Shown here: positions 42,813 through 52,211 of the stretch, one piece after another
Position numbering within the stretch: position 1 is the first letter of the stretch
Layout: the number at the start of each line of letters is the position of its first letter
NCBI GenBank assembly: GCA_965275905.1
Contig: CBDHYJ010000076.1
Coordinates: forward strand, 62,001-126,000
Length of the DNA: 64,000 bases
Direction: 5' to 3'
Origin: CBDAQD01 sp965275905
GTDB taxonomy: Bacteria; Pseudomonadota; Alphaproteobacteria; Rhizobiales; JAJFHC01
The notes under the pieces: model-generated
The model's database searches: none
What the model was told of the DNA's origin: nothing
Seen by the model: only the letters and a program-made list of their open reading frames with translations
Program-made: the position numbers and the translations under genes

Positions 42813-44042
42813 ATGGCGAGTAAGAACCCAGACTATAAAAGAAGGCTGCGCCAGGCCAAAAAACGAGCTGAGAAAACTCGGGCGAAAATCAAAAACGCGT
42901 CTGAAGCTGGCGACATGAACGCACGCATGAGTGAGACAAATAGGTATTTGAAGTCCTTCGATGCGAAACTCGTTGCAGCGTACAATGCGGTTGGGAAAAA
43001 GCGGGGGGGCTTGAAACCTGATGAGAAACACAAACTCGCTCATGAGATTGCGGGGAAACTGAACCCCTGGAAAGGGACTAATGAAAGAGCAAGTCTGGAT
43101 ATCAAACTGAAGCCTTTCACGGATAGTGATTTTCGCCCGACAGTTGCATTTGGCTTGAAGAATCATGCGCTTCAACTTCTGGTAACCGGAGTTCTAGAGG
43201 CAATCAAACCGCTGCACCCCAATCAATATGCATGCAAGGGAAACGGTGTAGGTCGCGCTATCAAGCGCACGCTGCACGAACTTCACAGCGGGTACACATT
43301 TACCCAAGAGATTGACATCGACAGATGTTTCAACAGCTTCGATGCGGACGCTATAGTTGAGGTGCTTCCGCTCCCGAAGGAGGTAACGACCAATGTGATC
43401 ATTGGACGTCATCTCGATCTTGCCCTTAGGGACACTCCCTATGGAACAATTGGCAAGGACGTAGATCAAGTCGAATTGGATGAAGCAATTCAGACGGTCG
43501 AAGTTGAACCCTATGTCCTCGAGGCTCGGCATGGAATTCCACAAGGAGCAGCGACGTCCAACCTGGTTTGTGAAATTCTGTTTGCAGACATTCACGAACA
43601 GTTTTCGAAGTCTGTCCGCGTAATTTCTTATGCTGACAATTTCAGGGTCTTCGCAAAGAATGCGACAGACCTGGATGACGCTGCCGAAATCCTGTGGGCG
43701 GCCTTTACCGGCCATCCTGCCGGGCCTCTCGCGCCAAAGATCAAAGACACTGGAAACGCGTACGGTGGATTCAACTTTCTCGGCTATGAATTCGAAAGAA
43801 CCGGCGAGATGTATCGAGTGAAGCCGTCAGCAAAGAATATATTCAAACACAATCAGAAACTGAAACGACGCATTCGTACAATACGTAACCCCAAACTCTC
43901 GCCAAGCCGGAAGCGACACCACATCATTGAAGGTCGAAAGTATGTCAAGTCCTGGAGCCGTAGCTTTCGGCTTTGGGATGGAGCTTCATCGCACTGTGCT
44001 GAGAGGTTGGCATTCCTAAAGACATTAGCTTGCGACCTTTAA
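42813..44042 (+). CDS. Stand-alone reverse transcriptase with YADN motif
   Basis: A 409-residue protein from ATG 42813 (an in-frame TTG at 42771 is less likely). A Lys/Arg-rich N-terminal region of about 100 residues precedes the polymerase. Reverse transcriptase motifs appear in order: NQYACKGNGVGRAIKRTLHE, motif A TQEIDIDRCFNSFD (about 167), motif B GIPQGAATSNLV (about 241), motif C ISYADNFRVFAKN (about 270), then FNFLGYEFERTGEMY. The second Asp of the usual YADD is Asn. There is no maturase or endonuclease domain, so this is not a group II intron protein. It could be retron-like or a defence-associated RT. A 1.1-kb non-coding stretch follows. Confidence 0.85.
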   Translation: MASKNPDYKRRLRQAKKRAEKTRAKIKNASEAGDMNARMSETNRYLKSFDAKLVAAYNAVGKKRGGLKPDEKHKLAHEIAGKLNPWKGTNERASLDIKLKPFTDSDFRPTVAFGLKNHALQLLVTGVLEAIKPLHPNQYACKGNGVGRAIKRTLHELHSGYTFTQEIDIDRCFNSFDADAIVEVLPLPKEVTTNVIIGRHLDLALRDTPYGTIGKDVDQVELDEAIQTVEVEPYVLEARHGIPQGAATSNLVCEILFADIHEQFSKSVRVISYADNFRVFAKNATDLDDAAEILWAAFTGHPAGPLAPKIKDTGNAYGGFNFLGYEFERTGEMYRVKPSAKNIFKHNQKLKRRIRTIRNPKLSPSRKRHHIIEGRKYVKSWSRSFRLWDGASSHCAERLAFLKTLACDL

Positions 44043-45141
44043 GGAAACGCTGAGAGGTCAATGGGGCCGCGGGGCTCAGTGTCTTTGCCTTCTGTGCAAT
44101 CATATGCAGAGCACAGATGTCATTACGCCGCGAGACACACACGCAGTGATCACTAATCGGTGGTCCCGACAAAGATGCTGGTCAAGACCATTGCGACGAC
44201 CCCAAAAGACATAGGTAGAAAGAGGGTTCCGTCGACTATCATGGATGCCGTAATCGCCCGCCTGATTGTGCCGCTCAATAAGATGACTTAGTTGACGACA
44301 GGCTATCGACAGTTGCTCGCAGAAGCGGTGAACGGCACCTGATCAGGAGCGTGATCTAAGGATTGTCATAAAGTTTCAGAAGCGGTTTCTTGACCATGTG
44401 GGATTTCTCCGCAATTGCGCTGGTTGGAGCATCATCAAACGATGCACCCGGTCTGGATTCAATGCACCCCTTTTTGCACATGGCACACCGAGGCATATTC
44501 TGAATACCAATGCTTAGTTTTTATGAGTCCGTGGAAGCATTTATGAGATCCGCAACCCTGCACGATAACAAACGTATTTTCGAAAGCGCTTGTTAGTCGA
44601 TTGGTCCTCATGTGTGGGTCGGAATTCGAGAAGAGCGAAGATCCTTCACGCAACACCCTTCAAGAGTTTTTGGATTTCGCCAAGTCCAACCTAGGACATG
44701 GACACATAAATGCAGTCCTCCAAAGCTATCTTGGAAAATGTCGGGTTAGCACCCAACTCCAGACGTTGCCAGCTTCGGCGCGGCACGGGGAATATGTGCC
44801 AACAGGAGATATCCGCCGCGTTCAGCATCAACGGCAGCTGTGCGGACAAACCTGCCGTTGCCTCAAAGTCTACTTTGGAGCCTCGCCCAAGGACCTAGCA
44901 TGGCCGACACTCAGCGGATTCGCAATCCTATGAACATGCTGATATTATTGAGTTTTTTGTAAAATAGCCTGCAGAGCACCTGTGGGAAAACAGTGGGATA
45001 TCGGTCAATCGTAAAACGCTTGCGCTTTCATTAAGTCGCGTCAGTGGCGGAGGAACATGACTTGTGCAGTTCGGATCAATGGTACGATAATTTTTCCATA
45101 GCGCGGCGATAATCACGGAATTTCAGTAAGGAACAACCTAC
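44043..45141. other. 1.1-kb non-coding stretch downstream of reverse transcriptase
   Basis: No credible gene was found; the best frame (44601-44933) has no features. A hairpin TCTGTGC-N13-GCACAGA lies at 44091-44117, about 50 bases after the RT stop. The stretch could hold a non-coding RNA for the RT, decayed genes, or promoters for the downstream sulfotransferase; the sequence alone does not decide. Confidence 0.5.
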
Positions 45142-45903
45142 GTGAAAAAAGATCTTGTAGTTGGAACGTATCACAAGACTGGTACAGTTTGGATGGCAAA
45201 AGTGCTGGCCAGAATGAGTCTTGATCTTCCAGTGCTCTATCAAAATCTTAGCTACGATGTCTCGGGCTACAATAACGAAAAAGATGCTTACCGTCACTTT
45301 GCGAAAACTAGATCTAGCGCAAAAAAGAAGGGACTGCACGCGCTTCTCTTTGATGATCATACGCGTTTCCCAGATGCGAACCTAATGTCTGGATGCACGG
45401 GCTTTCGTGTTGTTCGCGACCCGCGTGACGTAGTAATTTCATCGGCCAATTATCATTTAGTATCAAACGAACAATGGCTGCACGTGCCTCGGAAGGAGTT
45501 TGGAGGGCTTACCTATTTTGAGAAGATTCGTTCCTTCAATACATTTAAAGACAGGATCCAATTTGAAATGGAACATTCAGCAGCATCAAACATTCGCAAA
45601 ATGGCTTCATTCGAAAATAATGAGGTTTTTGAGACCGTGAAATATGAAGACCTTATACTAGACGTCAAGCTGGAGTTTTGGTCGGGATTGATGGAGAGGT
45701 TGGAATTAGATCCATACGAAATAGAAAAGGCGTGTCGGGCTTTCTTGGATTGTTCGCTTTTCGGGGGGCTCAAGGGGCAAGAAGTTCCTCACGTGGCCGA
45801 TGGAGGGGTTGAACAATGGAAGAAGAAGTTCGACGACAGTTTACGCCAGTTAGTGGAAGATGCGTTCGCGCGTGAGATGGATTCACTAGGATATGCTCGC
45901 TAA
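45142..45903 (+). CDS. Sulfotransferase-family protein
   Basis: A 253-residue protein starting at GTG 45142 behind AAGGAAC. The PAPS-binding elements are visible: GTYHKTGTVWMAKVLARM (5'-phosphosulfate loop, about 8-25) and FRVVRDPRDVVISSANYHL (3'-phosphate site, about 88-105). The C-terminal part has YEDLILDVKLEFWSGLMERL, typical of sulfotransferases. It would sulfate a glycan or small molecule. It stands at the left edge of the glycan block in low-GC DNA. Confidence 0.85.
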   Translation: MKKDLVVGTYHKTGTVWMAKVLARMSLDLPVLYQNLSYDVSGYNNEKDAYRHFAKTRSSAKKKGLHALLFDDHTRFPDANLMSGCTGFRVVRDPRDVVISSANYHLVSNEQWLHVPRKEFGGLTYFEKIRSFNTFKDRIQFEMEHSAASNIRKMASFENNEVFETVKYEDLILDVKLEFWSGLMERLELDPYEIEKACRAFLDCSLFGGLKGQEVPHVADGGVEQWKKKFDDSLRQLVEDAFAREMDSLGYAR

Positions 45904-46097
45904 CAGACTGATAATAATTTGATATTTTTGTTAGAGCTATGCTACGGCATAGTTGGAATCATGCTGCTAGGGTGGAATTGATTTTGATTTACTTGCCACG
46001 CGTTAGGCGAGCGACTCGCGGTATGAGAAATACCCAGATTTGGAAGTTATAAAATTAAGCTGCACTGCGCCCATTCCTGGATAATGATATGATAGCA

Positions 46098-47828
46098 TCA
46101 AAGTGCATATTGAGACTGCAAGCAGCCGTCGATGATATCAAATACGTGCTCATATCGTAGTTCCTCCATACAGAACTCTTCACAGCACTCAATTTCTTCA
46201 TTTCTCGTACTGTGACTACAGAGAGAGTGACGATGAGGCTGAAAAATCGGAACCGATCTCTCGTTTAGATGGTGATATTTGGGCGATGTCGCGCCAAACA
46301 GTACGAAATTTAAGCTCCCCAACGACTGAGCTATCACGGCGGGCCCAGAGTCGTCCCCGATAAAAAACTCACAATGTGAAATGAGCGAGATCATTTCTTC
46401 GAATGAATGACTATGATCCAGGATCACCGCTCGAAGCGCGTATTTCTGTGACAGATCCTGAGCTAGTTCATTGTACTTTACGCTCCCCCAGCTCCGCTTT
46501 TCCTCTTCCCACGTGCTGGTAAAGGGAGAAACCAAGAAGTACTTTTCTTCAAGCAACCTAGGCCATTCCATCTTGGTTTTGGGTAGGTCTTCAAGTTCTG
46601 TATCCCCATAGCCGATGGATTCGAGGAATCCATTTATGTAGGTTGTCTGATTATCGCTATATTCGTAAGCAAGCCGGATGTTTAGGTCGCACGTTTCACG
46701 GTAGTCTTCGAAACTTTCGTAAGGAAACATTCCATCATAAGTATCAATGAGTTGTGCCGTATCTAGTCGTGAAGTAGCAAGATATACTTTATCAACACGA
46801 TCCTTTAGGAAACGCGCTGTAGGTTCCGTCATTATTAGATCACCAAGATGACCATCGCGCACCAAGCAAACGGAACGCACAGTGCCACTCTCTACCTTCC
46901 TCCTGAAATACTTTCGATACCAAAGCACCAAGGATGGATCGAAAAAGAGTCGATCGCTTGGAACCTCTGTGCCCCAAAAAGTTCTGTGTTCAACAAACCA
47001 ACGGTCTCTCACTCCCCCCACATTCCCTGAAAATTGTTCAGCATAGCTTCGGATTGTGTCTATTCGTTCGTGCCAAGGGGCATCAGACGACGAAGTCGAG
47101 TCAGTTTTGTGCGCAGCGAAATTTTTCCATTTCTCCAACAGCGCGCTTGGGCGGTCCCTTAGTTCAAAATGCAAGATTCTGGCCTGCGTTTCCGGGACTA
47201 TGAAAGGATTCCAGTAGAACTCACCCAAAAACTCAGGGTTGTTCTCGCTCTTAACGAAATGTCCTCCTACAACAATCTCGATATTGTCATGGTTCTGAAC
47301 AAGAGCTTTCCGAAAGTGACCGAAATCTTGCCAAGGTTTCTCCGGCCAAGGTCGGTAAAATTTTGTAGTGTCTAGGGCGTGCGTAGGTGCGCATGTGAAA
47401 TCCCGAAACGAAAAGTCGAACAGAGCGTTGACCCAACCTACTGTTGCATAGCAGATACCTCGTTCCTGAAGCGACGAAGTCAGGTTGTGAACGTCACCGA
47501 CCTCAGCGGTAAAAAACTCATCAGCATCAAGAAACAAGAACCAGTCAATGTGGTAATTTTCCTTCGCAAAAGCCAAAATTTTGTTTACAATTACAGCGTG
47601 ATCGAAGTCAGCTGCATCCTCTTGCAAGATAACTACTCTCGGATCAGAGTCATATTGCTCAAGGATCTGATTAGTACGGTCAGTAGATCCGTGATTTGCT
47701 ATAAAAATCAGGTCAAATCCTTTGTCGAGATGATATGAAATATTGAAATCGAGATAGACTTGTTCGTTCCGAACACTCATCAGAATTGCAACACAGTTTT
47801 GATCTCCGGATTCTTTATCGCACTTCAT
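46098..47828 (-). CDS. Bifunctional glycosyltransferase: GT2-like + GT9-like fusion
   Basis: A 576-residue protein from ATG 47828; the frame is open to 47876, where an ATG would overlap the preceding gene by 20 bases. The N-terminal domain is a GT2-like transferase of the type with VAILMSVRNEQVYLDFNISY, FIANHGSTDRTNQIL and FLFLDADEFF (DxD, about 100). The C-terminal half (about 315-576) resembles ADP-heptosyltransferase/GT9: VCLVRDGHLGDLIMTEPTAR, and CEFFIGDDSGPAVIAQSLGS. Fusion of both is unusual. Last gene of a four-gene leftward operon. Confidence 0.75.
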   Translation of the reverse strand: MKCDKESGDQNCVAILMSVRNEQVYLDFNISYHLDKGFDLIFIANHGSTDRTNQILEQYDSDPRVVILQEDAADFDHAVIVNKILAFAKENYHIDWFLFLDADEFFTAEVGDVHNLTSSLQERGICYATVGWVNALFDFSFRDFTCAPTHALDTTKFYRPWPEKPWQDFGHFRKALVQNHDNIEIVVGGHFVKSENNPEFLGEFYWNPFIVPETQARILHFELRDRPSALLEKWKNFAAHKTDSTSSSDAPWHERIDTIRSYAEQFSGNVGGVRDRWFVEHRTFWGTEVPSDRLFFDPSLVLWYRKYFRRKVESGTVRSVCLVRDGHLGDLIMTEPTARFLKDRVDKVYLATSRLDTAQLIDTYDGMFPYESFEDYRETCDLNIRLAYEYSDNQTTYINGFLESIGYGDTELEDLPKTKMEWPRLLEEKYFLVSPFTSTWEEEKRSWGSVKYNELAQDLSQKYALRAVILDHSHSFEEMISLISHCEFFIGDDSGPAVIAQSLGSLNFVLFGATSPKYHHLNERSVPIFQPHRHSLCSHSTRNEEIECCEEFCMEELRYEHVFDIIDGCLQSQYAL

Positions 47829-47856
47829 GAAGATCAATTGCCTAACCTGTCTGCCT

Positions 47857-48621
47857 TTAACTTGAAATCGGCCCATCGGAGCCTAAGATTTCGTCGAGCT
47901 CGTGTCGGAATTTGTAAAAGGCCGGGTGCGTTGGGTACGTTGCATGAAAGAGCGTAACACCATCTAGGCTTTGGACATCTGGGTTCGATGTTTCGCTTAT
48001 CAGCATATATTTGTCTTTTGGTAAGATTTGTACTTCGCCGCGCTGTACGTAATCGGTGAGAGCTACCGCTAAAGCGCCCTGCTCATCATGATGAGTTTGC
48101 TCATTCGCAGGTACGTTTTCATTCCACCATTGGAACTCGCTTAACAAATTGTTCGTAATATCAAAGCCGCTCTTCTGAAGGAAGAATCCTGCATTTGCAA
48201 ATGGTGTATCGTCAGAAGCCCTCTGTCGCATTGCACCATGCTGGAATGGTTTACCAACGAACTCGTCGAGGATAGCAAATTTCGTCTGACTTGAAGAAAG
48301 GGCCTCAACGACTTCCATTGGATAACGCACGAGAAAAACATCAGAATCAATAAAGAACTCATGCTGTTCCAAGTTCAGCCGAACTCGAGGGCTCCATTTT
48401 CGCCAGGTTGCCTTGGAGCTAATGTTGAATATGCTATTGCCGGGATACGGTGCAATTTCCGCCTTCGCTTTCAAGTTGCGCGTCAGGCAGTCCGCATCGT
48501 CTGTGAAAACGATGTATCGGTGCTCGGGGCCAAACTGCTTTCTGAAGGAGCAGATGCTATAAGACAGAAGTTCAATGCTACTTGACTTGTCTTCACCCCA
48601 AATCGACCATCGGAAAATCAT
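47857..48621 (-). CDS. Glycosyltransferase, GT8-like
   Basis: A 254-residue protein whose ATG overlaps the previous gene stop as ATGA. SYSICSFRKQFGPEHRYIVF at the start and LNLEQHEFFIDSDVFLVRYP (DxD-type metal site, about 88) followed by TPFANAGFFLQKSGFD and HHDEQGALAVAL suggest a GT-A fold transferase related to GT8 or nucleotide-diphospho-sugar transferases. Acceptor unknown. Part of the glycan operon. Confidence 0.65.
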   Translation of the reverse strand: MIFRWSIWGEDKSSSIELLSYSICSFRKQFGPEHRYIVFTDDADCLTRNLKAKAEIAPYPGNSIFNISSKATWRKWSPRVRLNLEQHEFFIDSDVFLVRYPMEVVEALSSSQTKFAILDEFVGKPFQHGAMRQRASDDTPFANAGFFLQKSGFDITNNLLSEFQWWNENVPANEQTHHDEQGALAVALTDYVQRGEVQILPKDKYMLISETSNPDVQSLDGVTLFHATYPTHPAFYKFRHELDEILGSDGPISS

Positions 48622-49916
48622 ATAATTCCTTCTTTCACCAAAAAGGATTTGATTGTCTCGACATAATCCGACTTACTTAGGCTAAACTGCATTTTTCTTT
48701 GCATCGTTTCTTGTTGAGCCTTCGGCAAATTTAGAGCCGACCTTAAAACTTTCACGAAACTCGCTTGATCCCGCGGATCCGTCCAAAGACACTCATCTTC
48801 ATCCAGTACGTCGACGACTCCATCAACGTTACTAGCAACAATCACGTAACTCATGTCTCTGGCGAAAAGCTTAGCTTCGATTGCTGTATGCGGAATTGGG
48901 TCCATAATTGATGGAACACATACAACTTTCGTACATTTTGTCCGAAGAATAGTCTGCCAAATATTGGTGTCAAAATCATCAATTAATATAGCTCGATCAC
49001 AGCATTGAGCCGTTTTTGACGTTTGTCGGAAGTAATCATCTTCTCCAGAGTTATTGGGCGATTGTATAATGAGATAATAATCGGGGAAGTCAGGCTCCAA
49101 ATCGTGCCATGCCTCAACGAGCTCTCTGATTCCTTTGGCGACTGAGGCTCGACCCCAAGCAAAGATAATCTTAGCGTTCGTGGGTATGTTTATCCCAAGT
49201 TTTTGCACATCAAGGATGTCGAACGATTTGCTAGTGTAATTTTCATAACGCTGAAAATCGAGGCCATTTACTAGTAGGTCGCCCTCATCGAGCGAAACAT
49301 CGTAGTGATCTTTAAGGTGGTCGGCGAAGTTTCTACCTATTCCAAGCACCCGCGATGACGAATCGGAAGCGATCGTACGAAATGCTTCGTTTTCAAGTCC
49401 GAAGCGCCTGTTTCTCCACTCCTCAGCTCCAAACCTATGATTTGAGGCGGAACTCCTAGGCATGTAGTAGCAGTCTAGCGGGGCACTAAAGATCTGCCTC
49501 TTGAACTTGTGAAACAGCAAGTAGGGAGTGTCGTGTAGCATTGCTACGTTTCGTTCATCTGCCTTCAGAACGAGATTAAGCGCTGTTGCCAATGAGGCGT
49601 TCAAGTAGTGCCAGTTTGGAAAGCTCTGCCACATATCATAGTCAGTTTGACCTGCTGTTCCGTTGCACAACGGAAGCATGTTGCCGCCTGTTTTTTTGAC
49701 AAGTTCGACGGCATTCTGGTGCCTTTCTCCATCGTAAACCTGTCCGGCAGGATCCGCATTTACGTAGGCGAGGCTTACCTTGAGATCCGCCTCATTTGTG
49801 ATTTTGTCTAGAGCAGAAATTGTGTCTTGCATCGTTGTTCCGATGCCACAATAGTATGTGCTGATGCCATCGTAAGATGCAATTACAAGATGTGACTGCT
49901 TTGTTCGGCTCCCCAA
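48618..49916 (-). CDS. Glycosyltransferase, GT4-like
   Basis: A 432-residue protein starting at TTG 49916 behind GAAAGGAAAAATC. The C-terminal GT-B domain has KIIFAWGRASVAKGIRELVE, DRAILIDDFD and VVCVPSIMDPIPHTAIEAKL (the E-x7-E region), which fit family GT4. The N-terminal half has LHDTPYLLFHKFKRQIFSAP. It lies between the carbamoyltransferase and the GT8-like gene in the operon. Sugar and acceptor unknown. Confidence 0.8.
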   Translation of the reverse strand: MGSRTKQSHLVIASYDGISTYYCGIGTTMQDTISALDKITNEADLKVSLAYVNADPAGQVYDGERHQNAVELVKKTGGNMLPLCNGTAGQTDYDMWQSFPNWHYLNASLATALNLVLKADERNVAMLHDTPYLLFHKFKRQIFSAPLDCYYMPRSSASNHRFGAEEWRNRRFGLENEAFRTIASDSSSRVLGIGRNFADHLKDHYDVSLDEGDLLVNGLDFQRYENYTSKSFDILDVQKLGINIPTNAKIIFAWGRASVAKGIRELVEAWHDLEPDFPDYYLIIQSPNNSGEDDYFRQTSKTAQCCDRAILIDDFDTNIWQTILRTKCTKVVCVPSIMDPIPHTAIEAKLFARDMSYVIVASNVDGVVDVLDEDECLWTDPRDQASFVKVLRSALNLPKAQQETMQRKMQFSLSKSDYVETIKSFLVKEGII

Positions 49917-49962
49917 GATTTTTCCTTTCAGCTATCACATACTTGATGGGTTTGACATCATG

Positions 49963-51555
49963 TCAAACTTGCTTTCCATTGAAGATTAGCATCGATTTGT
50001 TTTTTGTTCGCTCAAGTAAACTCAAACTGCTAAGAACGTCGTTTGAGATAGGTTCGCCCTTACAGTTGCACGACGTATTAAGTAATAGATACAACCCTGT
50101 CTGGTCGCCAAAAGCTTCAATAAGCTCGTAGAGGAATGGATTATCCTCTCGCTGAAGAGTTTGTGCACGCGCTGTCCCGTCGACATGGACAGCTCCTTCA
50201 AGAATTTCACGAAACTCATCCTTTACATAGTGCTTGTGCAGCATGAATGGTGACGGAAAAGGCCCCCAAAAGTACTCATGGAATTTCTTCTCTAGTACCA
50301 CAGGCGCAACCGGTCGGTACACTTCGCGCTGCTTTATGCCAACACTGACTTCTCTTTTGACTTCACTACTGTCTGGCCGCGCAATAATTGATCGGTTGCC
50401 AAGTGCTCTCGGCCCAACCTCTGCCTTGCCGTTGTGAACCACCACCACTCCATTTTGCATTAATGTTTCGACAGCAGCGTTGATGGTTGTCGAGTCAAAT
50501 GAATAGTCGGATTCGCCCATTCCGATATATGGTAGGTCTATTTTCGGGCGGACTCCCTGTGTCCTGACAATCGCAATAGAAACTGCCCCCAAGGCCTGTC
50601 CCGTATCATCGCAACACGGCGCGATGAATTGATTGTACTGTGAGAAGCGTTCAAAAACATCCGAGTTCGCGTCCAGGTTAAGGCACGCGCCTCCGGCCAA
50701 GACCATGTTGTTGGTGTCCGGTCTTAATCGATCAAGGACAAACTCAAGGTCTTGCACTCTTCTTGTCGTAAAGACTTTTTGGACGGATGCTGCAAAGTTG
50801 TACGCGTCGGAACACTGGCTAACTGCCGCGTCCCTTGCTCCCGGAAAATGTCCTTCCAGGATTTTGAAACCCTCAACGCGATCTTCGTAGCTTAGCTCGT
50901 AAAGAGAGGCTTCTAGTTTTCTGACCATCTCTACTTCAGGTTGCCCTAGAGCGGCTAGCGCCATTAGCTTTCCTTCGTTGAAAGGTTCACGCCCGAAAAC
51001 ATAGGCAGCGCAAACTCCGTAGAATTTTGCTGACATGAGCGTGCCTAAGTCCATTAAGACGCGCTTAAGCTGCGTCTCTTTTGCCAGATACACAGCGTTG
51101 CAATCGGATTTTTTTGTCTTTGTGCTGAAGTCGCCACCTCCATCGCAAGTTACAACTACTGCATCGTCGAAGTCGGAAGAAAAGTAAGACGCTGCATGGG
51201 CGAGGTGATGGTTCACAAGAAGAACCTTCTTCTTAGCTCCAAACAGGTTCATATCTATCCAGTACGGCTCTCGAACAGAAACTCCGTCTGGTTGAAAAAT
51301 ATCGCTCGCGTTCAGACTTGGGTTTCCCAACGAGGTTGCACACCAGCAGTCAACATCTTCCACAGATCGCCCTAGATTTGCTAGGCCGAATTTGATGAGT
51401 TTTTCAATGTTACCCTTGGAGCACTTGAGTTTCTTCCGCCGAAAAACTCTTTCCGCTTCTAACACCAACTCAATCTTGCTCTCGATCGCAAAACAGACAG
51501 ACGAATCGTGGTTGTTGTACGCAAATCCGCAAGTGAGTTTTGGCCGTCTACACAT
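49963..51555 (-). CDS. Carbamoyltransferase (NodU/CmcH family)
   Basis: A 530-residue protein from ATG 51555. The N-terminal HSP70/actin-like domain has CGFAYNNHDSSVCFAIE, KVLLVNHHLAHAASYFSSDF (metal-binding His residues, about 116-122), AVVVTCDGGGDFS and LAGGACLNLDAN. The C-terminal YrdC-like domain has GKAEVGPRALGNRSIIARPD and LYLLLNTSCNCKGEPISN. It transfers carbamoyl from carbamoyl phosphate to a hydroxyl of a sugar or secondary metabolite. First gene of the leftward glycan operon. Confidence 0.9.
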   Translation of the reverse strand: MCRRPKLTCGFAYNNHDSSVCFAIESKIELVLEAERVFRRKKLKCSKGNIEKLIKFGLANLGRSVEDVDCWCATSLGNPSLNASDIFQPDGVSVREPYWIDMNLFGAKKKVLLVNHHLAHAASYFSSDFDDAVVVTCDGGGDFSTKTKKSDCNAVYLAKETQLKRVLMDLGTLMSAKFYGVCAAYVFGREPFNEGKLMALAALGQPEVEMVRKLEASLYELSYEDRVEGFKILEGHFPGARDAAVSQCSDAYNFAASVQKVFTTRRVQDLEFVLDRLRPDTNNMVLAGGACLNLDANSDVFERFSQYNQFIAPCCDDTGQALGAVSIAIVRTQGVRPKIDLPYIGMGESDYSFDSTTINAAVETLMQNGVVVVHNGKAEVGPRALGNRSIIARPDSSEVKREVSVGIKQREVYRPVAPVVLEKKFHEYFWGPFPSPFMLHKHYVKDEFREILEGAVHVDGTARAQTLQREDNPFLYELIEAFGDQTGLYLLLNTSCNCKGEPISNDVLSSLSLLERTKNKSMLIFNGKQV

Positions 51556-51634
51556 AAGCAAATCTTCGTTGTATCTTCTAACAGCCAAGATAGCAGCATA
51601 TTGGAATTATGAGACAAGGTGCGAAAGCGTAGCG

Positions 51635-52198
51635 ATGATAAACTTTTGCGATATAATAGAAATCTATGAAGAACATCTCGGTGCTGGGAGCGCTTCGTGC
51701 TCGTCCTCTGTAGCTAAACTCGTGCTAGCCAACCTTGTTACGAACCAGCAGATATGGGAACTGGAAGATGCGGCGCGAGCGGATCATCTGGGTCACAAAC
51801 ACATTGCAGATGCGAAGCGCCAAATCGACGTAGCGAACCAGAATCGCAACAATCAAATTCGTGAAATTGATCAGGAAATCCACGAATTTCTATCTGTAAA
51901 GATTTTAAGTTCTCCAGACGCCTTTTTTAGTGAAAGCCCCGGTATGATCATCGATCGATTAGCTATTCTTCATCTGAAACTAAGAGCCATGAGTTTGATT
52001 GTAGATAAATTGTCCAAGGGAACGCTTTCTGACGAGTACGTTGAAAAAGTTGAGTATGCAAAGATCTACATAGACAGGTTAGGGAGATTTTTTGACCGGT
52101 TTATGATTCGCCTAAAAGGTCGAACGGCTTACTTCGAAATCCAACGGCCATTGAAGATCTACAATGACCTGCGCGTTCGACGCTACATCAGATTGTGA
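51635..52198 (+). CDS. DUF4254-domain protein
   Basis: A 187-residue protein from ATG 51635; the frame extends upstream inside the carbamoyltransferase on the other strand. It is helical throughout. The DUF4254 blocks are NQQIWELEDAARADHLGHKH, IADAKRQIDVANQNRNNQIR and PGMIIDRLAILHLKLRAMSL. Members usually sit beside glycosyltransferases and surface-sugar genes, as here. Biochemical role not known. Followed closely by the epimerase gene. Confidence 0.82.
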   Translation: MINFCDIIEIYEEHLGAGSASCSSSVAKLVLANLVTNQQIWELEDAARADHLGHKHIADAKRQIDVANQNRNNQIREIDQEIHEFLSVKILSSPDAFFSESPGMIIDRLAILHLKLRAMSLIVDKLSKGTLSDEYVEKVEYAKIYIDRLGRFFDRFMIRLKGRTAYFEIQRPLKIYNDLRVRRYIRL

Positions 52199-52211
52199 TC
52201 TGGCACTATCC

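Noticed and set aside
42813..44042. Group II intron-encoded protein
   Set aside because: No maturase (X) or HNH domain was recognised and no intron domain V-like hairpin was seen nearby.
44601..44933. 110-codon frame in the non-coding stretch after the reverse transcriptase
   Set aside because: No ribosome site, no motif, uneven composition; probably random.
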